Shown here one piece after another: positions 50,321 to 57,287 of a DNA stretch of 64,000 bases (position 1 is its first letter; each line of letters opens with the position of its first letter). The notes beneath the pieces were generated by a model. The model ran no database searches. It had not been told where the DNA came from and worked only from the letters and a program-made list of their open reading frames with translations. Position numbers and translations under genes: made by a program. Origin of the DNA: Pseudoflavonifractor sp. 60 (GTDB lineage: Bacteria; Bacillota; Clostridia; Oscillospirales; Oscillospiraceae); assembly GCF_009911645.1 (NCBI RefSeq), contig NZ_QWKI01000041.1, forward strand, positions 36,312 to 100,311, given 5' to 3'.

Positions 50321-52524
50321 TTCTTTTTCCCTCCGCTGTTCTTCCTACTGTTATCGAACTCCATCTGGAACTTCGCCCGGCCGTCCTCCTCGGTGGTGAG
50401 CAGGACATCGGCGTTATAGGTCCTGCCCGTCCGCTGGCTCTTGCAGTCCTTCAGCCTGACGCGGCCGTTCTTCACCAGCTTCTCCGCCATGCTCCCGGTC
50501 AGGTGCTTTCCGATCTTCTTGAAGTAGGCGTTGTCCTTCCAGAGGACGAAGCGGCACTGCGTCGTCACAAACTCCACTTCGCTACGCCCGCCTTGCGGCG
50601 AGCATCCGCTCCGTTCCGTTGCTCCTCCTTCTCCCACAAAATCTGTCGATTTTGCGGGAACCCTATGAGTGCAGAACCAGCCCTTGTCACGCTCCGCCAC
50701 ATCCGCCCCGCAGTGGGGGCAGCTCCCGATCACCTTGCTGTTGTTGCCCGGCATCTTGATCTCCACTCCTTTCACCGTCTCATAGTTCTTTACAAGGTCC
50801 GTCACCATCCCGGCGATCTCCCGCATGAAATCGTCAGGCGCATAGCCGCCCTTCTCGATGCCCAGCAGCTTCTCCTCCCACTCCGCCGTCATGGAAGGGG
50901 ACTGTATCTGCTCCGGCACAACGGCGGCCAGGGTGCGGCCCTTGTCTGTGGGGACCAGCGCCTTGGCCTTCTTGTCCCCCTTGCGCTCCACAAAACCCTT
51001 CTGCACCAGCTTCTCGATGATGGCGGCGCGGGTGGCGGGAGTGCCGATGCCCCTGCGCTCCACATCTTCGGGCATCTCCTCCGCCCCTGCGGACTCCATA
51101 CTTTGAAGGAGAGTGTCCTCCGTAAACCGCTTGGGGGGCGTCGTCTTGCCCTCTTTCAGCTCCACCTTGGCGAGGGGCAGCTCCGCATCCTCCGCAAGGG
51201 CGGGGATGGGCGGCGTGTCATCCCCATCCTTCTCCCCATCGGCGACGGTAACATACGCCCGCCAGCCGGGGTCCGTGACCGTCTTGCCCTTGGACTTGAA
51301 CTGGTGTCCGGCACACTCCAGCGTGACGGTGGTCTCCGAGTAGTGGCAGGGGTCGCCCACGGCGCAGACAAGGCGCAGGGCGATCAGGTCCAGCACTGCC
51401 AGCTCCCCGGAGGGCAGGCCGGCGAGGTCGGCGGACTCCAGCGTTTTCGTGGGGATGATGGCGTGGTGGTCGGTGACTTTCTTCCCGTTGATGACCTGGG
51501 CGGTGTTCACCGGCGCGGGGGTGTCCGGGGAGATGCCCCGCTTTTTCTGCACCATCTCCACCAGCCCCGGCAGCATCCCCGCCATATCCTCCGTTAGGCA
51601 ACGGCTGTCCGTCCGGGGGTAGGTGACGAGCTTCTTCTCATAGAGGCTCTGGGTGTAGTCGAGGGTCTGCTGCGCCGTGAATCCCAACTGGCGGTTGGCG
51701 TCCCGCTGGAGGGATGTCAGGTCGTAGAGCGCCGGGGGCTTCTCCGCCCTGTCCCTGCGCTCCGCCTTTACCACGGTGGCCGTACCAGCCATGCGGCACT
51801 CCCCCGCCACCTTCTCCGCCTCGGTTTTCTTCTTCATACGCTCTCCGTTCGCCGCAAAGCCCTCCGGCACAAGCTGGACGGTGTAGAACGGCTCGGACTG
51901 GAAACCGCTGATCGCCGCCTCCCGGTCACAGACCATCGCCAGCGTGGGCGTCATCACCCGGCCCACATTGAGAGTGGGGCCGTACTTGCATGAAAAAAGC
52001 CGGGTGGCGTTGATGCCGACGATCCAGTCGGCGCGCTCCCGGCACAGGGCAGCCTCATACAAGGCATCGTATTCCGTTCCCGGTCTCAGGCTGGCGAAGC
52101 CCTCCCGGATGGCGGCGTCTTCCATAGAGGAGATCCACAGCCGCTCAAAGGGTTTCCGGCATTTGCACTGGTGGTAGACCAGCCGGAAGATCAGCTCGCC
52201 CTCCCGTCCGGCATCGGTGGCCTCCACGATGGAGGCCACATCCTCCCGGCCCATCAGCTCCTTCAACACCTGGAACTGCTTCTTGGTGGACGGGGACACC
52301 TGGTACTGCCACTTCTCCGGCAGGATGGGCAGGTCCTCCAGCCGCCACTTGGCGTAGGTCTCGCCGTAAGCCTCCGGCTGGGCCAGCTCCACCAGATGGC
52401 CCACGCACCAGCTCACGATATACCCGCCGCCCTCCAGGTAGCCGTCACACCGTTTCGAGGCGCCCAGCACCTTGCCGATGCTCTGCGCCACCGAAGGCTT
52501 CTCGCAGATCACGAGTTTGCTCAT
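50317..52524 (-). CDS. topB: DNA topoisomerase III with an in-frame insertion
   Basis: About 735 residues, a type IA topoisomerase used by ICEs to resolve DNA during transfer or replication. TOPRIM motifs ICEKPSVAQS (Glu 8) and EATDAGREGE (about 101-110). The region YGPTLNVGRVMTPTLAM is characteristic, and the catalytic tyrosine is in TYPRTDS (about 302). The C-terminal zinc-ribbon (IGSCPHCGADVAERDKGWFC) is interrupted by about 36 residues (PAKSTDFVGEGGATERSG onward) before CRFVLWKDN, where relatives read straight on. The ATG is at codon 24 of the longest frame. It overlaps the methyltransferase gene, so both are co-translated. Confidence 0.93.
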   Translation of the reverse strand: MSKLVICEKPSVAQSIGKVLGASKRCDGYLEGGGYIVSWCVGHLVELAQPEAYGETYAKWRLEDLPILPEKWQYQVSPSTKKQFQVLKELMGREDVASIVEATDAGREGELIFRLVYHQCKCRKPFERLWISSMEDAAIREGFASLRPGTEYDALYEAALCRERADWIVGINATRLFSCKYGPTLNVGRVMTPTLAMVCDREAAISGFQSEPFYTVQLVPEGFAANGERMKKKTEAEKVAGECRMAGTATVVKAERRDRAEKPPALYDLTSLQRDANRQLGFTAQQTLDYTQSLYEKKLVTYPRTDSRCLTEDMAGMLPGLVEMVQKKRGISPDTPAPVNTAQVINGKKVTDHHAIIPTKTLESADLAGLPSGELAVLDLIALRLVCAVGDPCHYSETTVTLECAGHQFKSKGKTVTDPGWRAYVTVADGEKDGDDTPPIPALAEDAELPLAKVELKEGKTTPPKRFTEDTLLQSMESAGAEEMPEDVERRGIGTPATRAAIIEKLVQKGFVERKGDKKAKALVPTDKGRTLAAVVPEQIQSPSMTAEWEEKLLGIEKGGYAPDDFMREIAGMVTDLVKNYETVKGVEIKMPGNNSKVIGSCPHCGADVAERDKGWFCTHRVPAKSTDFVGEGGATERSGCSPQGGRSEVEFVTTQCRFVLWKDNAYFKKIGKHLTGSMAEKLVKNGRVRLKDCKSQRTGRTYNADVLLTTEEDGRAKFQMEFDNSRKNSGGKKN
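50560..50667 (-). repeat. Palindromic insertion element in topB
   Basis: About 108 bases inserted in frame between the second cysteine pair of the zinc-ribbon. It has paired arms TCCCGCAAAATC/GATTTTGTGGGA around GACA, then GAAGGAGGAGCAACGGAACG and a stem CGCCGCAAGGCGG. All 36 codons stay open. This has the structure of a short repetitive palindromic (MITE-like) unit. Confidence 0.65.
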
Positions 52525-52604
52525 AGGCAGTCGCTCCTTTCCTTGTTTTGGGTAAAAAATAAGCGGCCTGCCATACACAGACCGCTGATACAAAGTCTAT
52601 TCAG

Positions 52605-53081
52605 TTACTCCAGTTCCTCCCAGGGCTCCAGCCCCATCTCCTCCCAGGTGACGCCATAGGGGGCGCCCCCGGAGGTGTACCCGGCGATATAGAAGAAGCG
52701 GTCATCCTGCTCCAGCAGTTTCTGCTGCTCCTGCGCCGCCAGCCTTGCCTTTTTCCGTTTCCGGACGGCCCGCTTGATCGCCAGCTTCTCCGCCTCGGTT
52801 TTCCTCACCTTGGGCTTCGGCGGCTCCGGGAGGCCGTTCTTCTCGATCCGCTCCGCAAATCTGGCCTGTTTTTTCAGGAAAACATCATGGACGGTCTCAT
52901 AGGATAAGCCCAGCCCCCGGCCCTGTATCTTGGTGAAGGCCGTCTTTGCCAGCTTCTCCAGTTCCGCATCGGCGGGCATCCGCCCATGCTCTTTATAATG
53001 GGCGCAGACCACGCCGAACATGACCTCGGATAACTTCTGCTTCTGTTTTGCTTTCAGGTCTTTCCAGCCCCTCGCGCCCAT
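52605..53081 (-). CDS. Basic ICE protein of unknown function
   Basis: 158 residues from an ATG with GGGAGG eight bases before it; a GTG three codons upstream overlaps that site. N-terminal helical part (KQKQKLSEVMFGVVCAHYKE, LEKLAKTAFTKIQGRGLGLS), a strongly basic middle (KTEAEKLAIKRAVRKRKKAR) and an aromatic end (FYIAGYTSGGAPYGVTWEEM). The basic middle suggests nucleic-acid binding. It lies between topB and the 45-residue membrane peptide gene on the same strand. No family recognised. Confidence 0.7.
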   Translation of the reverse strand: MGARGWKDLKAKQKQKLSEVMFGVVCAHYKEHGRMPADAELEKLAKTAFTKIQGRGLGLSYETVHDVFLKKQARFAERIEKNGLPEPPKPKVRKTEAEKLAIKRAVRKRKKARLAAQEQQKLLEQDDRFFYIAGYTSGGAPYGVTWEEMGLEPWEELE

Positions 53082-53099
53082 ATCCGCCACCTCCCGGCA

Positions 53100-53237
53100 T
53101 TACTGCATCCATTGTAACATGGATACGGCATATCCGCCATAGGCTTTTGGAAAGCCGTTCAGACAAATGAGCGTCAGCCACAGGCAGATCATCAGGAGGA
53201 CCAAAAGTTCAAGAAACCTTCGGGGGTCAATACGCAT
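53100..53237 (-). CDS. 45-residue membrane peptide
   Basis: MRIDPRRFLELLVLLMICLW, then LTLICLNGFPKAYGGYAVSM and LQWMQ: a short basic N-terminus, one clear transmembrane helix and a short tail. AGGAGG is seven bases before the ATG, the best ribosome site in the neighbourhood. It lies between CD1107-type protein and the basic 158-residue protein genes, on the same strand. Too short for most gene finders. It is probably part of the conjugation envelope complex by position; function unknown. Confidence 0.7.
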   Translation of the reverse strand: MRIDPRRFLELLVLLMICLWLTLICLNGFPKAYGGYAVSMLQWMQ

Positions 53238-53323
53238 AGCCGTTCCTCCTGTCTTGCAAAAGGGTCTGCGGCTGGTCCCAGCCGCCAGCCGCAGACTGTT
53301 CCATCAGATACAGACGGCTCCGC

Positions 53324-54601
53324 TTAGACCGGCTCATCGTCCGACCCGTCAAAGCCATCCTCGTCCTCATCGTCAAGCCCAATGTCCTCCGGGAGGCCGT
53401 AGTCCTCGTCATCCTCCGAATAGTCGGCGTCCGGGTCCGGCTTGGCCTGTTCCTTCTTCCCGCCGCCCTTGAAGAACTTCGTATAGGCGAAGAAGCCGCC
53501 TCCACCCAGCAGCGCCAGCACAAGGAGCAGGGCAGGCAGGGGGTTGGCCTTGGGCGCTGGCTTTTCCTCATCCGGCTTGTCCGCGTTGTCCTCCGGCTGC
53601 TGGGTCTCGGCGGGCGGCTGTACCTCCGTCTCCGGCTTGGCGTACTTCGCCGCCTCGTCCTCGTCCATCAGGGCCAGCAGGTCCGCCTCGTCCACCAGGT
53701 TCAGGAAGTGGACGGTCTGCTCCCCCTCGTCATCCCGGTCGATGATGAGGTAGAAAGTGTTCCCGGCCTTTGTCACCAGCGTGATGAACTGCTTGCCGGA
53801 GCCGTCCGCATGGGCCTCGTCATAATCGTCCACCAGCGTCAGGTTCCCGTCCGGGGTGAGGGCGGCGGAGGGAGGCTCTGCCGTGTCGGTACTCCCCATG
53901 CTCATCATCAGCAGGAGCATCATCATCAGGGTGTCCTCGTCAAAGCCACCGCTTGTGTCAGGCGAATCCTGCCCGTCATCCGCGGGCGGGGCGGTGGGGA
54001 CCTCCTGTTCCGCCACATCCAGATAGTCCTTGTAGACATACCCGGTGGCCTCCGGGACCACGACCTCATACCAGTCGCCGCTCTCGCCGATGACCTCCAC
54101 CTCCGTCCCACGGAGCAGATGCCCGATCACCGAGTGTTCCATGCCGGAGCCGGAGCGGAGGTTCAGGTAGGTGTCGCTGCGGACATTGACTGTGCCAACG
54201 GCAACGGTTTCTGTCGCCGCCTCCGTCCCGGCATCGGCGACAGCGTCGGTATCGGTCTCCTCGCTGGTATCCTTGCTGGTATCGGCGCCCATCAGGGCCT
54301 CCATGATCTGCTCCATGCCCTGGGCGGAAAAGGTGATCTTCCCGTCCTCGCTGATCGTCACACCTTCCGGCAGGACGATCTTCGTGCCGAGGGTGGCGCC
54401 ATCGGGCAGGGCGGGGCTGTCAGTCTCCACAGCGTCCCCGGCAGTCCCGTCCGTTCCAGCGGGGGCTGTCTCCACGGTCTCTGTCCCAGCGGCCCCCTCC
54501 GTGGAAACCGGGGAATTGTCCGCCGCAAAGCACACGGCGGAGAGGTTCCCCATCATCAGAACGCCCGCCATAAGGCCGGCGATCATGCTATTGATCTTCA
54601 T
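53324..54601 (-). CDS. CD1107-family exported membrane protein (SH3b, DUF4366)
   Basis: 425 residues. A cleavable-type signal (MKINSMIAGLMAGVLMMGNL, SAVCFAA) leads to an acidic, Thr/Glu-rich stretch. Next comes an SH3b-like domain, about residues 140-205: VNVRSDTYLNLRSGSGMEHS, GHLLRGTEVEVIGESGDWYE. A DUF4366-like part GKQFITLVTKAGNTFYLIID follows, then a C-terminal membrane helix (PLPALLLVLALLGGGGFFAY) and an acidic tail. SH3b suggests cell-wall binding on the outer face. In CD1107-like elements it is a usual transfer-operon member, probably part of the channel. It overlaps the DUF4315 gene by 14 bases. Confidence 0.85.
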   Translation of the reverse strand: MKINSMIAGLMAGVLMMGNLSAVCFAADNSPVSTEGAAGTETVETAPAGTDGTAGDAVETDSPALPDGATLGTKIVLPEGVTISEDGKITFSAQGMEQIMEALMGADTSKDTSEETDTDAVADAGTEAATETVAVGTVNVRSDTYLNLRSGSGMEHSVIGHLLRGTEVEVIGESGDWYEVVVPEATGYVYKDYLDVAEQEVPTAPPADDGQDSPDTSGGFDEDTLMMMLLLMMSMGSTDTAEPPSAALTPDGNLTLVDDYDEAHADGSGKQFITLVTKAGNTFYLIIDRDDEGEQTVHFLNLVDEADLLALMDEDEAAKYAKPETEVQPPAETQQPEDNADKPDEEKPAPKANPLPALLLVLALLGGGGFFAYTKFFKGGGKKEQAKPDPDADYSEDDEDYGLPEDIGLDDEDEDGFDGSDDEPV

Positions 54602-54884
54602 GCTCTTTATCCTCCTTGATCTCAGAAGTGTTGTTGTCACGGCCAGCCGGCGCGCCCGCCCCCGGCACAGCGGCCGGGAAGGGGAGCAGCCCGCCTTGCA
54701 GGGCTTTCAGGACCTCCGCAAGCTGGTCCGGGGTCATGTTCCGCGCCCGCACCATCTCATGGATCTCCGTGTTCTCCTGCTGGATATATTTCTGGCAAAG
54801 CTCCTTGTAACGGGCGTCCCACTGGTCGCGCTTTTCTCTTGCGCGGTCCCGTTCGGCCCCGATCTTGTCCAGTTTCTCGCTCAT
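54588..54884 (-). CDS. DUF4315-family protein
   Basis: 98 residues. SEKLDKIGAERDRAREKRDQ, RYKELCQKYIQQENTEIHEM and ARNMTPDQLAEVLKALQGG form one coiled coil and a short helical segment, as in DUF4315 proteins of Tn1549-like ICEs. The C-terminal 25 residues are low complexity. It overlaps the CD1107-type gene downstream and is coupled with it. The function is unknown; a scaffold partner of the channel proteins is plausible. Confidence 0.82.
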   Translation of the reverse strand: MSEKLDKIGAERDRAREKRDQWDARYKELCQKYIQQENTEIHEMVRARNMTPDQLAEVLKALQGGLLPFPAAVPGAGAPAGRDNNTSEIKEDKEHEDQ

Positions 54885-54934
54885 TTTCGCTCCTTTTGTT
54901 TGTGCCTGAAACGCTTTAGGGCAGGGATGGGCCG

Positions 54935-55330
54935 TTACCGTTCCATATCCATGCCTGGGGCTTTCCGCTCCTTTTTCATTTCAGGCGGTTTCCGTGTTGC
55001 TGCCGCCTTTTTCTCGCCGAGGTCCTTTATCACTGATGCCCGCCCCGCGGTTTCCTTCTCCGGCGCAAAAGCCTCCCGCTCCTGGGCGTCATACAGCGCC
55101 TGCAAGCGGCCTTCCGCCGATGTGAGCATATCTTGCAGGATGGCTATCCGCTCCTCTATGCGGTCAGATGCGTCACTTGCGCCGCCTGTCTCCAGCATGA
55201 AGCGTTCCAGCCGGTCCTTTTCGCCGCCGATATACTGCTCCAGCAGCTCACACTCGGCCATCAGGCTCCCGATGGTATCGCCAGGATATGCCTCGGATGG
55301 CTGGCGCGGGTCTTTCCCCATCTCATCCAT
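54935..55330 (-). CDS. Coiled-coil protein of the transfer operon
   Basis: 131 residues. The ATG is ten bases after GGGGAGG; a GTG four codons upstream overlaps that site. The sequence is acidic then basic: TIGSLMAECELLEQYIGGEK, RIEERIAILQDMLTSAEGRL are coiled-coil helices, and the tail is rich in K, R and P. No family recognised. It sits between the NlpC/P60 gene and the DUF4315 gene. Probably a structural transfer protein. Confidence 0.62.
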   Translation of the reverse strand: MDEMGKDPRQPSEAYPGDTIGSLMAECELLEQYIGGEKDRLERFMLETGGASDASDRIEERIAILQDMLTSAEGRLQALYDAQEREAFAPEKETAGRASVIKDLGEKKAAATRKPPEMKKERKAPGMDMER

Positions 55331-55373
55331 CTTGTTCCTCACCTCCCCTGGTCTTGTGGTCTTGCCAGCGGCG

Positions 55374-57287
55374 TCACCTGATGCGCCCGAAGCATAGGAA
55401 ATGGCTCTGCCAATAGCTGCTCTCGGTGCTGGCGTAGGAGATGGGATTTCCGCAGTGGATCATCATCCCATCGCCCACATAGATGCCCACATGGGTGGCG
55501 TCGCTGGGGTCCGGGGCGTCGTAGGTGTGGTGGAAGAAGATCAGGTCTCCCGGCTTCGCCTGGTCGGGCGGGATGATGTCGCAGATATTTTTCAGCCCCC
55601 TGGCGCCCAGCCGCCCCACGTTCCAGCCGTTGCCGCTGTGGTTGATGACCCACGACACGAAGCCGGAGCAGTCAAAACTTGTGCTGGGGGAACTGCCGCC
55701 CCAGACATAGGGGTAGCCCAGATACTTCTCCGCCTCGGTTATCATCCTGCGGAATTTCTCATCGGTCAGCGCCTCGCCAGGGATGTCGTAGTCCGTGTAC
55801 TCGCCCCCGGCCACGCCGTACACATCCTCCCCGAACAGCTCCGAACGGTTGCCGCTGGTGGTCATCAGCACATCGTAGCGGTCGGCCTGCTCCGTTGTCA
55901 GCCCGGAGTCCCGGATCACCGCCCCCAGCCCCTTGTTGGTCAGCTTCACATTGAGGATATGATAGTTGTACGGCACTTCCACATCGTAGTCGTTGCCCTC
56001 GCTGTCCGTCCTGGTCTCTGTGCGGTAGCGGACCTCTACCTCCGGCGTGAGGGTGAGGGTGTACTGCTGGGCAAACAGGCTTTGCAGGGTGCTTTGCACC
56101 TCCGTCCTGGTGTAGTCCTCGAACAGGACCGTCAGGTAGGAGGCCAGCTCATAGGGGTTGTGGCCGATCTCCGCCAGGTCGTAGCGGTACTCGTCATAGC
56201 CGGGGTGGGTGCTTTCGATATTGCTTATCTGGTTGTCCAGGGCAGTCTCCAGCGCGGAATAGTCCGCGTCGGCCCCCAGGATGTCAGCGTCCTCCGCCGT
56301 GTAGGAGGTCCCCAGCACCGCATTCCCGCTCCCGGCGAACATGGCGGTGCAGGATGAGAACATCCCGGCGATGAGCATGATGAGCAGCCCCAGGACACCA
56401 GCGATAAGGATGGCTTTGGGATGCTCCTTTACAAACTCAATCCCTTTATCCACCAGTGACTTCGTTCCCTCGGTGGCCTTTTTTCCGCCCTTCGCCGCCC
56501 CGGAAGCCCCGGCTTTGCCGCTGGCCTTGGCCTCCATATACCGCTTTTTCAGTTCCTGCTTCTGCCGCCACTTGGAGATGGGATTGGAGGAATGGTTGGG
56601 GGAATTGTGGCGCTCCCGCTGGTACAGGGCCTCCACATTGGCGCTGTCCGACTTCCGCTCCAGCCTCGCCGCCTTGTCGTACTGTTTCAGCTTGTGGCTG
56701 TAATGGCGGTTGTTCACGACGTTCCCGGTGTTCCGCACCGTGGACTCCCCACTTTGCAGGGCGTCCGCGCCGGAGTTGCCCTCACCGTCATCGTCCGACC
56801 GGCCCACGGCATCCCGGACGGTGTTCCTTGCCGCGTATAGGGCAGCGGCGGGGGCGTTCACCGCCGCCCGGCCACCCGCCCCCGGCTTCTGGGCGGTGGC
56901 TTCCGTCACCTCGATGCGGAGCTTGCCCCTTGCGGCTTTCGTAGACTGCCGTTCCGGGCGCAGCTTATCCGAGAGCCGCTCCGCGGTGGTCTCCGCCTTG
57001 CCGCTTCTGGCGGTGGTGCGGGACCGCCTTTTCGAGGGGGATTTTTCCTTTTCCCTGTCCGCCTTGGAGGACTGCCGGGACTGGTGGAGCTTATCCGACA
57101 GCCGCTCATCCACGGCCTCGGCCCTGCCGCTGTCACGGGTGATACGCACACGCCTCTTTGTCGGGAGCTTCTCATTCGCCCGGTCCGCTTTATCGGCGGC
57201 CTTGTCCGCCTTTTTCGCCGCCCTGCGGATGTCCCGGTCAGAAAGCTCATCCTCCGTAAAATGGAGGCGGCGCGCCTTATCAGCCAT
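55374..57287 (-). CDS. Cell-wall hydrolase with NlpC/P60 domain (CD1108 family)
   Basis: 637 residues. Cytoplasmic part of about 280 residues is strongly basic (RITRDSGRAEAVDERLSDKL repeats), then one membrane helix (AILIAGVLGLLIMLIAGMFS). An extracellular region follows, ending in an NlpC/P60 peptidase with Cys about 540 (TSFDCSGFVSW), His about 599 (DATHVGIYVG) and a polar third residue at MIHCGNP. It should cut peptidoglycan stem peptides so the transfer channel can pass the wall, the role of Orf14 in Tn916. The two RxxDKL repeats in the tail (residues 55-130) are unusual. It overlaps virB4 by eight bases. Confidence 0.92.
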   Translation of the reverse strand: MADKARRLHFTEDELSDRDIRRAAKKADKAADKADRANEKLPTKRRVRITRDSGRAEAVDERLSDKLHQSRQSSKADREKEKSPSKRRSRTTARSGKAETTAERLSDKLRPERQSTKAARGKLRIEVTEATAQKPGAGGRAAVNAPAAALYAARNTVRDAVGRSDDDGEGNSGADALQSGESTVRNTGNVVNNRHYSHKLKQYDKAARLERKSDSANVEALYQRERHNSPNHSSNPISKWRQKQELKKRYMEAKASGKAGASGAAKGGKKATEGTKSLVDKGIEFVKEHPKAILIAGVLGLLIMLIAGMFSSCTAMFAGSGNAVLGTSYTAEDADILGADADYSALETALDNQISNIESTHPGYDEYRYDLAEIGHNPYELASYLTVLFEDYTRTEVQSTLQSLFAQQYTLTLTPEVEVRYRTETRTDSEGNDYDVEVPYNYHILNVKLTNKGLGAVIRDSGLTTEQADRYDVLMTTSGNRSELFGEDVYGVAGGEYTDYDIPGEALTDEKFRRMITEAEKYLGYPYVWGGSSPSTSFDCSGFVSWVINHSGNGWNVGRLGARGLKNICDIIPPDQAKPGDLIFFHHTYDAPDPSDATHVGIYVGDGMMIHCGNPISYASTESSYWQSHFLCFGRIR

